Positions 1-8,101 of a DNA stretch of 36,981 bases are shown in pieces. The notes under the pieces are model-generated. The model was given only the letters and a program-made list of their open reading frames with translations. It had not been told where the DNA came from and ran no database searches. The position numbers were made by a program, and so were the translations under genes. Source of the DNA: Oscillospiraceae bacterium (GTDB lineage: Bacteria > Bacillota > Clostridia > Oscillospirales > Ruminococcaceae); assembly GCA_017408395.1 (NCBI GenBank), contig JAFQUQ010000038.1, positions 1 to 36,981 on the forward strand. Reading direction: 5' to 3'. Every line of letters begins with the position of its first letter. The stretch's first letter is position 1.

Positions 1-481
1 AGGCACAGTAATTTCGACAAAGTTCATCGGCACTCCCGAAAAGCTTGAGCTTGACGAAGAAAACGGAAACCTTATCATCATAAGCAACGGCAGAGGCAAG
101 CTTATCCTTGCTGACCCTGAGGAAGACATTTCTGTTTACCTTGAAGCTGAGGATGAGGAAGATGTAACGGATGAAGAAACCGAGGAAGATACATCCGAAG
201 ATGATGTTACCGACGATGAAACTATCGAGGATGATACAACTGAGGAAGATACTTCTGAAGATGACGTAACAGATGAAGACACATCCGAAAATGATGTAAC
301 AGATGAAGACACATCCGAAGATGATGTTACTGAGGATGAGTCCGAGGATACATCTGAAAATGACGTTACTGATGAAGAAACTCCCGATGATAACACAACA
401 GATGATGTAACAGAGGAAACTCCCAAAGATGATACAACAGATGTGACAGAGGAAACTTCTGACGTTACTCCCGAAAACTGA
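1..481 (+). CDS. C-terminal part of an acidic repeat-tailed protein (5' end outside window)
   Basis: An open frame enters from the left edge (first full codon at base 2) and ends at TGA 479-481, leaving 159 residues. The first ~50 residues look like the end of a folded domain with alternating hydrophobic and charged residues. The rest is a very acidic tail of Asp, Glu and Thr with recurrent units such as TSEDDVTDED, encoded by DNA with a 30-bp period at about 251-330. Such tails usually occur on secreted or wall-associated proteins, but no sorting signal, membrane helix or catalytic motif is visible, so no function is assigned. The Ser/Val-rich frame on the opposite strand is a by-product of the repeat. 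A strong terminator follows 20 bases after the stop. Confidence 0.8.
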   Translation, partial: GTVISTKFIGTPEKLELDEENGNLIIISNGRGKLILADPEEDISVYLEAEDEEDVTDEETEEDTSEDDVTDDETIEDDTTEEDTSEDDVTDEDTSENDVTDEDTSEDDVTEDESEDTSENDVTDEETPDDNTTDDVTEETPKDDTTDVTEETSDVTPEN

Positions 482-500
482 ATTTCTCTTGGAATGACAA

Positions 501-538
501 CACCGCCCGAAGCATTCGCTTCGGGCGGTGGTTTTGTT
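501..538 (+). terminator. Rho-independent terminator after the acidic protein gene
   Basis: A perfect 13-bp GC-rich stem (501-513 with 518-530, loop ATTC) is followed by GTTTTGTTT. It lies between two converging genes. Read on the minus strand it is followed by a poorer T run, so it may only partly serve the cellulase gene ending at 550. Confidence 0.9.
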
Positions 539-549
539 TAAGAAGAAAA

Positions 550-2346
550 TTAAGGTGCGTGATATGTAAATGTTATGGACAGGGTGTTTATTTTAACCTT
601 GTCGTTGAGAGGCATTATCTGTGCGGAACAATCTGTGAGGTCGCCGTCTGTTGTTCTCGCTTCTTCGGGAACGCTGGACACCCACTGATTATAAAGATTT
701 ACTCTTGTGCACTTATCGTCATCAGAGGTCGTATAGCCCTTGCCTGTCAATTCATAAGGTGCACCGTTGAGAAGCACGTTATCAATTGTAACGGTATAGT
801 CCGGATAAAGAAGCTCGCCGTTGTAAATTCCAAGTGCTGCAAATGCTGTGCCGTATACGCCGTTAAGCTCGGTAAAATCAAGGCTTACAGTATATGTGCC
901 CTCGCCTGTTACCTCAACATTCTGGGCTTTTATACCCATTGTCATATTTGTCGGGTCGTAGCCGTCGCCTACGCTGTAAGCAACGCTCCAGTCGGCACTC
1001 TGGAACATTATCCACGCTGCCGCTTTATCATCGGACGGAAGAACGTCAATGCCTGCCATCATTTCATCCTCGGATGCCTTATAAGCCTGGTCGATACGTT
1101 CCTTTGCAGCGGATTTTACTTCTTCGGCAGGTGTATCCTTTTCGTTTGCAAAACGTCTTGAATCAAATATTCCAGCAAGGGTTTCGTCAGACATTTTTAA
1201 ATTCTGACGCTTGTAAAGCGAACTGCAGTCCCACAGTACAGGACAGAAATCGTACAGGTCACAGTTGTCAAGGAAGTTGTTATAGAACTTGTCCGTGTCA
1301 GGCTTTGCTGTACCGTTTGTAAGAACGGCATATTCACCGATTACAACGCCGTAGCCCTGTTTGCTGTACTTGCTGAGCATTTCAAGCAGTCCGTTCTGTT
1401 CATTGTAATCATCGGGTGAGCCCCAGTGATTTATTGCGTCTGTTCCGCAGTAATCCCACGGAGTGTAGTAGTGAACGGAAAGCAGAAGCTTATCCTTGGC
1501 GGTATCCTCAGGCATTTTAAAACGCTCATCGCAGGTCATCATAATATCCGTGTTATAGCCTGCAATAAGAAGGAAACGGTCTGCATTCTTACCGCCGATT
1601 GAGCGTATAAGCTTAACAAACTCGCTGTTTATTTCATAAGCCTTTTCATAGCACTCATCCTGTGTAAGAATACCCTTTGAGCCTGTGATGTCCTTGTCAT
1701 TAAGTCGGTCGCCAAGCTCCTCGTTTGCAGATTCAAAAATAAGCTTGTAGGAATAATCCTTGAAACGCTCGCCTATCTGGGTCCACATAGACTTGTATAG
1801 CTCCATCCCCTTTTCACGGACCTCCATATCAGCTGAGCCGAACATTCCCCACCAGCCGCCGTCCCAGTGGTCGTTTATGATAACGTACATATCAGCGTCA
1901 AGTGCAAAGTTTACAACCTCTTCAACACGGCTCATAAGACGCTCGTCAATGGTGTAATCTCCGCTTTCAAAGTTAATACCGTTTGTCCACGCAACAGGAA
2001 TACGGAGCGTATCAAAGCCTGCATCCTTCATACCCTGTATCATTTCAGCAGTTGTTCTTGGCTGTCCCCAGCTTGTTTCAAAGGTCGTTGGGTCAGAGCC
2101 GCCAACATAGCCTTTGTGGTTGTACGCTTCAAGCGTATTTCCGAGGTTTGTGCCGTTGCCCATCAATCTGATGACTTCAAGGGAAGTAAGGCTGTTTCCC
2201 TCCTCCTGCTCAGCGGCTTCCGTGACTGCCGCTGTGGTTGTCTGAACGTCTGCATTTTCCGTGCCGCCGTTTTCGGTACATCCCGTACATAAAACCAAAG
2301 CGGCTGTGCACAGAAATGCGGCAAGTCTGCAAAGTTTGTTTTTCAT
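550..2346 (-). CDS. GH5 family endoglucanase, lipoprotein (subfamily 4-like)
   Basis: This 598-residue protein has a lipoprotein signal with Cys23 as the lipidation site (LCTGC), then an acidic/Thr linker to about residue 52. The GH5 barrel follows at about 55-400. NLGNTLEAY (67-75), RIPVAW (115-120), NDHWDGGWW (158-166), ESANEE with acid/base Glu209, HYY (291-293), IGEY with nucleophile Glu338 and LWD with Trp372 are all in place. The NLGNT motif points to GH5_4-type beta-1,4-glucanases (cellulose, xyloglucan or mixed-linkage glucan), but the substrate cannot be fixed from sequence. Residues ~440-598 form a beta-rich, CBM-like module. There is no dockerin, so it should act anchored to the membrane. 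A strong SD (GGAGAGGAG) precedes ATG 2346. It is probably cotranscribed with the small gene upstream. Confidence 0.93.
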   Translation of the reverse strand: MKNKLCRLAAFLCTAALVLCTGCTENGGTENADVQTTTAAVTEAAEQEEGNSLTSLEVIRLMGNGTNLGNTLEAYNHKGYVGGSDPTTFETSWGQPRTTAEMIQGMKDAGFDTLRIPVAWTNGINFESGDYTIDERLMSRVEEVVNFALDADMYVIINDHWDGGWWGMFGSADMEVREKGMELYKSMWTQIGERFKDYSYKLIFESANEELGDRLNDKDITGSKGILTQDECYEKAYEINSEFVKLIRSIGGKNADRFLLIAGYNTDIMMTCDERFKMPEDTAKDKLLLSVHYYTPWDYCGTDAINHWGSPDDYNEQNGLLEMLSKYSKQGYGVVIGEYAVLTNGTAKPDTDKFYNNFLDNCDLYDFCPVLWDCSSLYKRQNLKMSDETLAGIFDSRRFANEKDTPAEEVKSAAKERIDQAYKASEDEMMAGIDVLPSDDKAAAWIMFQSADWSVAYSVGDGYDPTNMTMGIKAQNVEVTGEGTYTVSLDFTELNGVYGTAFAALGIYNGELLYPDYTVTIDNVLLNGAPYELTGKGYTTSDDDKCTRVNLYNQWVSSVPEEARTTDGDLTDCSAQIMPLNDKVKINTLSITFTYHAP

Positions 2347-2362
2347 AAAAAGTCTCCTCTCC

Positions 2363-2693
2363 TTAAGCTGTAAACTCCTGCTTTGCTATTTGCTTTTCCG
2401 ATACATCCCTTTCAGCAAGCTCCTGCATAAACTTTTTCATCATCCGTATAGCTTCTGCCTGACGCTTTACAAATAAATCCATCGTCCCGGCAGGCAATCT
2501 CACAGATAATATGAGCACAGATGACGTAACCGTCCATTTCTGAAATCGTTTTCTCACAAATATCAAATCCCATTACGACAGCCGTATCTGTATACATTAT
2601 CGGATGAAAACATTTTCCGTCATAAACAATCACATCATTTTTAAGCTTTCTGAAAACCTCACGGTATCTTCTTAAAAGCGTATGCACCTTCAT
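2363..2693 (-). pseudogene. Small protein gene with apparent frameshift, upstream of the cellulase
   Basis: Translation from ATG 2693 (SD GGAGG, 9 nt away) gives MKVHTLLRRYREVF and a soluble-looking protein. This frame runs to a stop at 2412, but its last ~20 residues look arbitrary. The +1 frame from about 2475 to 2363 encodes a convincing amphipathic charged helix (FVKRQAEAIRMMKKFMQEL). The two halves together would make a ~109-residue protein, so I read a one-base frameshift near 2470-2490. A sequencing error, programmed frameshifting or two overlapping small genes (93 aa, plus 39 aa from an internal ATG) are alternatives. It lies 16 nt upstream of the cellulase gene behind a good promoter. 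The family is not recognised. Confidence 0.55.
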
Positions 2694-2724
2694 AGCAAAG
2701 CCTCCGTCAAGTTTCATGCAGATT

Positions 2725-2753
2725 ATTATAGCATATTCATATTGAAATTTCAA
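2725..2753 (-). promoter_or_regulatory. Sigma-A promoter for the small gene and cellulase
   Basis: On the minus strand TTGAAA (2753-2748), a 17-bp spacer and TATAAT (2730-2725), with a TGc extended -10. Its start point would lie about 25 nt upstream of the ATG at 2693. Confidence 0.75.
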
Positions 2754-2878
2754 CTGAAAATAAAAGTGTATTTGTAGAATTTTCTGACTACTTTTTGACA
2801 CCCATTTTGACACCCAAAACTACCAAAAACAAAGCAAAACAAGCACAAACAACAATAAAACCGTTCATTACAGCAAAA

Positions 2879-2930
2879 AGAAAAACCCCTTGCAGACCAC
2901 GCAGAATTGCGGTTTACAAGGGGTTTTTCT
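2879..2930 (-). terminator. Terminator of the tRNA-Thr transcript
   Basis: A perfect 14-bp inverted repeat (2879-2892 with 2917-2930) begins just past the CCA end of the tRNA. On the minus strand the arm ends in GGGGTTTTTCTTTTT. The 24-nt loop is unusually long. Confidence 0.8.
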
Positions 2931-2931
2931 A

Positions 2932-3007
2932 TGGAGCTGGGAATGGGACTCGAACCCACGACCTGCGCATTACGAATGCGCTGCTCTACCAACTGAGCTA
3001 TTCCAGC
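2932..3007 (-). tRNA. tRNA-Thr (anticodon CGU)
   Basis: A 76-nt cloverleaf with encoded CCA. The D arm is GCTCAGTTGGTAGAGC, the anticodon stem GCGCA/TGCGC encloses loop TTCGTAA with anticodon CGT (reads ACG), and the T arm is GTGGG-TTCGAGT-CCCAT. The acceptor stem pairs at six of seven positions. Position 6 (A) faces position 67 (C), an A-C mismatch. It is transcribed leftwards from a consensus promoter at 3130-3158, through a degenerate copy of itself. Confidence 0.95.
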
Positions 3008-3020
3008 ATATTTTTTATCA

Positions 3021-3087
3021 GACCTGCTCATTACGAATGTGCGGTTTCAGCTTGCTGAAATTCTCTACGCAACTGAGCTATTCCAGC
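3021..3087 (-). pseudogene. Degenerate tandem copy of tRNA-Thr with an inserted hairpin
   Basis: On the minus strand this begins GCTGGAATAGCTCAGTTG, identical to the intact tRNA-Thr 5' end. The D arm is then altered and a perfect 7-bp hairpin (3045-3051 with 3054-3060) interrupts the junction to the anticodon arm. The anticodon loop TTCGTAA is kept with a damaged stem, and the sequence stops after the variable loop. The T arm and 3' acceptor strand are missing. Flanking blocks (AGCAGGTCTG, then an A-rich run and ATATGCTGGAATAG) also occur twice, showing a tandem duplication. It lies between the promoter and the intact tRNA, so it should be transcribed. Confidence 0.8.
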
Positions 3088-3129
3088 ATATTTTTTTAAC
3101 AGACCTGCTTCTGATAAAATTACTATATC

Positions 3130-3158
3130 AGTATACACCTAAAAAAACCAAATGTCAA
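3130..3158 (-). promoter_or_regulatory. Consensus sigma-A promoter of the tRNA-Thr unit
   Basis: On the minus strand TTGACA (3158-3153), a 17-bp spacer and TATACT (3135-3130). It reads first into the degenerate tRNA copy and then into tRNA-Thr. Confidence 0.8.
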
Positions 3159-3202
3159 GCAAAATATATCCGAAAAAATTTCATATGTAATGAAATTGTA
3201 AC

Positions 3203-3231
3203 TGTACATATTGAGAATTTTAGTGTATAAT
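3203..3231 (+). promoter_or_regulatory. Probable promoter for the large membrane protein gene
   Basis: TGTACA (3203-3208), 17 bp, TATAAT (3226-3231), placed about 30 nt before the ATG at 3263. The -35 match is weak and the -10 is perfect. Confidence 0.55.
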
Positions 3232-3262
3232 TATAGTAACAGACTAAAAAGGAGGACACAAA

Positions 3263-6200
3263 ATGGAATTTATAGTAATACTGGTATTGCTGTGGCTTGT
3301 TTCACCGATCGTATTTTTTATTCTGTTTCTGACGCAGATGTCACGTGCCAATACATATAAGCAGCTTAACGAAAAACTCAACGAGGAAAACAGGCTTCTC
3401 AGAGAAACACTGTTTTCAAAGAACGCTCCCAAAAGCGAGCCTGCACCTCAGGAGGAAACGCAATCGGCAGAACCTCCCCCCGAAACCCGGAGTGCAGATA
3501 CCGTTCAGCCTGAAACTCCCGCAGCTGAAACTGTCAGTGAAGAAGCTGTCAAGGCAGAGCCTGTAAAACCTGAGCCTGCAAAGGTGACTGTAAATTCTGC
3601 ATACAATATGTCCTATGCGCGGAATGTAGCACAGCCTGCACCTCAGCCGAAAACAGAGCCTGTCAAGACTGCCCCTGCACAGCCTAAGCAGAAGGTCAGC
3701 TCAATCAACGTACTGCTTATCCTAGGTGCGCTTTTTATTATTACGGCAGGTCTTATTTTTGCAACCACTACATGGGAGTTCCTCCCAAGCGGTCTGAGAG
3801 CCGTTGTGATACTCTCCTTCTCCGCTATTTTCTTTGCGGCTTCATCCCTTGCGGAACGTAAATTCAGCCTTGAAAAAACAGGCATACTTTTCTACACCCT
3901 CGGCAGCGTTTTTCTGCCTATAACCCTTATCGCCGCAGGTCATTTCAAGGTTTTCGGCGAGTGGTTCTCACTTTACGGCAACGGCCGTCCTCTGCTTCTT
4001 GCGATAACCTTTGCCGCACTTTCCGCTGTCTGCTTAAAGGGCGGATGTGACTACCGCCATAAAGTATTTTCCTGGTGCGGTCTTGTAAGCTTCTCGGCTT
4101 CAATATGCGCCCTGATTTTACAGTTTACGGATAATATGGCTGTGTTTGCGCTTATCGCTTCAATTTACGGCTTCGGTATGATTTTTGCCTGTCAGGCGCT
4201 TTCAAAAATCGACAGCGAAAAAGCAGAACCAATACTTTCTCAGCTTAACTCATTTTCAGCTGTAAACACCATAATTTTAAGTCTGAGCAGCCTTGCCGCT
4301 ATGTTTGTATGCGACAACGGTGCACTCTCGCTTGCATCCTGTGCAATTTTTGCGGCAGGTTACCTTAAAAATCAGTTTACAGAGAAAAACGGATTTGCGG
4401 GTGCGGTACCATTTACAGTTTTTGTTACCTGCGGAATGTTTGCAGCATTTTCTCCCGACGATTTCAGCGGAATTGCCTGCACACTTGTCATTTCCTCGGC
4501 AATACCTGCGGTTCTGTCATTTATGAATTTTATCCCTGACAAGCTTAAATCCGCAGTTACCTTTATTTCCAACGCTTTTGCCGTAATTACAGCGGTAATC
4601 TGCACGCTCTCCGCATTTTTTGCAGAGCCGTCCCTGCTTGCGCTGGGTGCTTACGCAATTCTTGCGGCTGAAATCCTTGCCCTTTCCATTATTCACCGCA
4701 GCGAAAAAAGCGGTGCTCTTATGAAATCGGTATTCCCTCTTTCCTGCACTATACTTGCAGTTCTCGGCACACGCTTGATCTTTGAAAATGATTCCGAATA
4801 CTCCGCAGGCTTTTATGTACCGCTTGTAACGGCGGCTTTCGCTCTCCTGCTTCAGGGATTGTTCGTGTTTGTAAAGCCTCTTAAGCTGAGGACGGTTGCT
4901 TCCGATTTCATCTACTCTGCTGTTTCCCTTATCTGTGGATTTATGCTTATCGCCGCAGCGGAATATCCCGAAGGAATTCCGATGTGCCTGCTTTACACGG
5001 GCGGATTTGCAATTACAGCCGTTACAATGCTCCTGCCTGCATTTTCTGCCGAAAACGACGCTGAAAGAGTACCGTTCATCGTACTTTCAATGTTGTGGGG
5101 CGGTTTCCTTATAGTACCAATTGCAAAACTTCTCCCCGATATGGAAGGCAGCACCATTCTCTTTGCTTCACTTGCGGTTACGGCAGTTTACACAGTAATC
5201 TCCGTTGTTTTAAGCTGTTTAAACAAAAACAGGGCTATTGATAATGCAGTTTCTGTTTCTGCAAGAATTACTATTGCCGCTTATGTCATAGCCGTTATGT
5301 TCTTTGAAAGCTACGCTTCACCGCTTCTTGCTGTTCTTGCGGCGATATGTATTTTCAGAGCCGTAAAGCACGGCGTAACAGGCGAGCTTGTATGCGGTCT
5401 TGCGTTTACCTTTACAGCCGCAGGCTTTGCTTCATACGACATTTTCAACGTGGAATTCACAGAAACCTGGCTTTTCGTATGCGGTGCGGCGGCACTGGTT
5501 TATCTCGGCTCAATCTTTGTTCCCGAAGGTAAATTTACAAAGGCGGCGGAAACAACTTCACGCTGGGCATTGTTTGCAATGAACCTGATGTGTATGATAG
5601 AAATCGGTTTTTCAAACGAATGGAACCCTGTTTATACTGTAATCACAGCGGTCTTCTTCCTGCTTTCCGTTACATCATTCTACAACAAGAGCTTTACTCC
5701 TCCCCTTCTTGCTTCAATCGGCATTGCCTACCCCGTGTTTGTAGTTGCCCTTGAAGATTATTTCCGTGAGGCAAAGCTTTTCGGATACTGGTCAAAGGAC
5801 TGGTTTGTGCTTGATTTCAGCGAATGGTCGCCTGTGGGACTGGCTGTTGCAGTAATAATGATGCTTACGGTAATACCAAGCTACCTCCTGCATAAGAATT
5901 CCCTTTCCGAGAAAAAAGACGGCGGAATTATGCTTGATGTTTTTGCATTCACACGCTTCATCGGTTTCTTCTGCTACGTAGGAAGCACACACGATGACAT
6001 TTCAAGATGGTGCGGTATATGGCTGTTTACGCTTTGTCTGCTTACACTTTGCAGAAAGGGACAGAAGCCGATGTTCAGAAAGGCAATTTACACGATAAGT
6101 GCACTGATGCCTGTTATTGCCTGCTTTACACAGCCTTTCTTCAACGTTCCCGAAATCATTGAGCTTGAATTCAACATAGTGCCTGTTCTGCTTTACTGCT

Positions 6201-6607
6201 TTGCAATGCGCTTTATGTGGAAGGAAAAGCTCCCTGTCGTTGACAATATCACTTTTGTTGTCTACATCCTCTCCTACCTTATCCTTTTCGGAGACGCACT
6301 TTCGGGTGGTCACGTTGCAGACGGTCTGATTATCGTAATATCCTCCCTTGCAATGCTTATCCTCTCGTTTATGATCAAAAAGAAAAAATGGTTCGTGCTT
6401 TCCGTTACCGTACTTGTTGTATCGACCCTGTTTATGAGCAGAAACTTCTGGGCAAGCCTTGCTTGGTGGGTATATCTCCTTGCGGCAGGTCTCCTGCTTA
6501 TTGCAATCGGTGCTGCAAACGAGCTTAAAAAGCAGTCTGCCGACAAGCACGAGGGAAGCGAATTCAAGCAGAAGCTTACACGCTTTATGTCCGAATGGAC
6601 CTGGTAA
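3263..6607 (+). CDS. Very large polytopic membrane protein of unknown function
   Basis: The protein has 1114 residues. An N-terminal membrane helix (2-25) is followed by a short coiled-coil-like stretch (about 32-50) and a Pro/Ala/Glu/Lys-rich linker (55-145). From about 148 there is a long succession of hydrophobic helices, probably more than 20, to about residue 1095, then a short charged tail. The first helix pair after the linker (INVLLILGALFIITAG, then a TTTWEFLPSG loop) resembles membrane proteins with SCO7613-C or DUF2157-type domains, but this is from memory and the function is unknown. An ideal SD (AAAGGAGGA) sets the ATG. The CapA-like gene begins 24 nt after the stop and is probably cotranscribed, hinting at an envelope role. 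Confidence 0.85.
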   Translation: MEFIVILVLLWLVSPIVFFILFLTQMSRANTYKQLNEKLNEENRLLRETLFSKNAPKSEPAPQEETQSAEPPPETRSADTVQPETPAAETVSEEAVKAEPVKPEPAKVTVNSAYNMSYARNVAQPAPQPKTEPVKTAPAQPKQKVSSINVLLILGALFIITAGLIFATTTWEFLPSGLRAVVILSFSAIFFAASSLAERKFSLEKTGILFYTLGSVFLPITLIAAGHFKVFGEWFSLYGNGRPLLLAITFAALSAVCLKGGCDYRHKVFSWCGLVSFSASICALILQFTDNMAVFALIASIYGFGMIFACQALSKIDSEKAEPILSQLNSFSAVNTIILSLSSLAAMFVCDNGALSLASCAIFAAGYLKNQFTEKNGFAGAVPFTVFVTCGMFAAFSPDDFSGIACTLVISSAIPAVLSFMNFIPDKLKSAVTFISNAFAVITAVICTLSAFFAEPSLLALGAYAILAAEILALSIIHRSEKSGALMKSVFPLSCTILAVLGTRLIFENDSEYSAGFYVPLVTAAFALLLQGLFVFVKPLKLRTVASDFIYSAVSLICGFMLIAAAEYPEGIPMCLLYTGGFAITAVTMLLPAFSAENDAERVPFIVLSMLWGGFLIVPIAKLLPDMEGSTILFASLAVTAVYTVISVVLSCLNKNRAIDNAVSVSARITIAAYVIAVMFFESYASPLLAVLAAICIFRAVKHGVTGELVCGLAFTFTAAGFASYDIFNVEFTETWLFVCGAAALVYLGSIFVPEGKFTKAAETTSRWALFAMNLMCMIEIGFSNEWNPVYTVITAVFFLLSVTSFYNKSFTPPLLASIGIAYPVFVVALEDYFREAKLFGYWSKDWFVLDFSEWSPVGLAVAVIMMLTVIPSYLLHKNSLSEKKDGGIMLDVFAFTRFIGFFCYVGSTHDDISRWCGIWLFTLCLLTLCRKGQKPMFRKAIYTISALMPVIACFTQPFFNVPEIIELEFNIVPVLLYCFAMRFMWKEKLPVVDNITFVVYILSYLILFGDALSGGHVADGLIIVISSLAMLILSFMIKKKKWFVLSVTVLVVSTLFMSRNFWASLAWWVYLLAAGLLLIAIGAANELKKQSADKHEGSEFKQKLTRFMSEWTW

Positions 6608-6631
6608 ATTTATTATAAGGAATAAAATCAG

Positions 6632-7885
6632 ATGAATATCAGAAAAACAATCTCTTTTCTTGCGGCAGTTCTTATGCTGACAGCCTGCGGTAAAACAGAG
6701 GAAGCCGTTCCCGTAAACGCTTCCGTAACCGAAACTGCCGCAACTACCGCTGAAACAACAGCAGCAACCACCGTCACAACCACTGCAACAACAACCGAAA
6801 CTACCACCGTAACGACAGAGCCTCCCGCAAAATGGGAAACGGTATCATTTACAGCGGTAGGCGACAATTTAATTCACTCCAGCATTTACAAGCAGGCGGC
6901 AAGACGCTCGGCAGAGGGCGGCTACGACTTTGAGTTTGCATACGAAAATGCCGCAGACCTTATTGAACCTGCGGATATTGCAATGATAAATCAGGAAACC
7001 CTTATCTGCAACGACCAGTTTGAGCCGTCTACATACCCCTGCTTCAACTCCCCTGTCGCTCTCGGCGACCATATGATCGACCTTGGCTTTGACGTTTTCA
7101 CCATCGCAAACAACCACACTCTCGACAAGGGCACAAAGGGTCTTAACGCCTGCCTTGACTACTGGGACAGCCGTGAAAATGTCACCGTTGCAGGTGCGTA
7201 CCGTAACATTGAGGATAAAAACAATATCCGTCTCAACGAAGTAAACGGCGTCACCTTCTCCTACCTCTCCTACACGGAAAGCTTAAACGGTCTTAGTCTG
7301 CCTGCGGATTCCGAGCTTGTTATCGGTGATGTAAACGACAGAGAGGCTGTACTGAACGATGTCCGTGCGGCAGATGAAATTTCAGATGTATGCGTGGTCG
7401 CTCTTCACTGGGGCGTTGAAAATTCCGACGTAATAAGCGATTATCAGCGTGATTACGCTAAACAGCTTGCGGAAGCGGGTGCGGATATTATTATCGGCAA
7501 CCATCCTCACGTTCTCCGTGATATCGAAATGATACAGCGTGAGGACGGCTCGGAAGCCCTCTGTGCTTACTCTCTGGGCAATTTTATTTCGGCTCAGAGC
7601 GTGGGTCAGAATCTTATCGGCGGCGTGCTTCAGTTCAATGTTTCGGCTTATGTTTCCGAAACGGAAGAAACAACGGAACAGCCTGTTTTCGAGGATGTTA
7701 AGCTTATCCCTATCGTTACTCATTACGATTACAACTACTCAGATGTAAGAATTTACAAGCTTTCCGACTACACCCCTGAGCTTGCCGACGCTCACGGTGT
7801 AAAGGCTTACAGCATTTTCAGCTATGACTACATACTTGATGTGCTTAAAATGAATATCAGCGAGGAATTTCTTGTTCTGCCGTGA
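6632..7885 (+). CDS. CapA-like lipoprotein (PGA_cap metallophosphoesterase-fold)
   Basis: A 417-residue lipoprotein with lipobox LTAC (Cys19) and a Thr-rich linker to about residue 70. The CapA/PGA_cap domain follows at about 72-390. Its family signatures are visible in order: AVGDNLIH (Asp78), MINQET, TIANNHTLDKG, VVALHWGVE, IIIGNHPHV and YSLGNF. These supply the metal-binding residues of the calcineurin-like fold. Proteins of this family are associated with poly-gamma-glutamate or other capsule polymer handling. No pgsB/C genes are nearby, so a PGA capsule is not implied and the substrate is open. SD AAGGAA precedes the ATG. It closes the operon begun by the large membrane protein and is followed by a terminator. 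Confidence 0.9.
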   Translation: MNIRKTISFLAAVLMLTACGKTEEAVPVNASVTETAATTAETTAATTVTTTATTTETTTVTTEPPAKWETVSFTAVGDNLIHSSIYKQAARRSAEGGYDFEFAYENAADLIEPADIAMINQETLICNDQFEPSTYPCFNSPVALGDHMIDLGFDVFTIANNHTLDKGTKGLNACLDYWDSRENVTVAGAYRNIEDKNNIRLNEVNGVTFSYLSYTESLNGLSLPADSELVIGDVNDREAVLNDVRAADEISDVCVVALHWGVENSDVISDYQRDYAKQLAEAGADIIIGNHPHVLRDIEMIQREDGSEALCAYSLGNFISAQSVGQNLIGGVLQFNVSAYVSETEETTEQPVFEDVKLIPIVTHYDYNYSDVRIYKLSDYTPELADAHGVKAYSIFSYDYILDVLKMNISEEFLVLP

Positions 7886-7929
7886 TTTTAAGCTATTGCT
7901 TTATTTCAAGACACGTATCATAAAAATCT

Positions 7930-7961
7930 ATCCGCACAGAATGCCACTGTGCGGATTTTTC
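7930..7961 (+). terminator. Terminator after the CapA-like gene
   Basis: A 10-bp perfect stem (7930-7939 with 7947-7956), a 7-nt loop and a run of five T. Confidence 0.88.
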
Positions 7962-8072
7962 ATTACAAAATATAGTGTAATCATTTACATAATGACACAA
8001 TATAAAGTGTATTTTTGGTTAAAATGCATAGAAAAGACAGAATAAATTTTAACAGGTATTAAAAAAAATGAC

Positions 8073-8101
8073 TTGATATAAAACGTTTAATATGGTAAAA
8101 T
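8073..8101 (+). promoter_or_regulatory. Promoter of cellobiose phosphorylase with a candidate operator
   Basis: TTGATA (8073-8078), 17 bp, TAAAAT (8096-8101). The spacer carries the palindrome AAACGTTT (8081-8088) inside TAAAACGTTTAA. A CG-centred palindrome in the spacer is what LacI-family repressors or CcpA-like regulators often bind. The regulator is not in the window. Confidence 0.7.

Noticed and set aside
251-330. Possible CRISPR array from 30-bp periodicity
   Set aside because: There are no spacers; the units are contiguous, imperfect and in frame with a coding sequence.
136-426. Minus-strand Ser/Val-rich 96-aa frame
   Set aside because: It is the antisense of the acidic repeat tail; its regularity comes from the repeat and it has no SD.
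2788-2868. 26-aa hydrophobic ORF ending GVKMGVKK
   Set aside because: No SD and it begins just behind the tRNA terminator; kept only as a possible integration scar.
2750-3099. Frames on both strands across the tRNA-Thr region
   Set aside because: They are translations of the tRNA and its copy (the familiar AGIAQLVEQ / GTRTHDLRITN artefacts).
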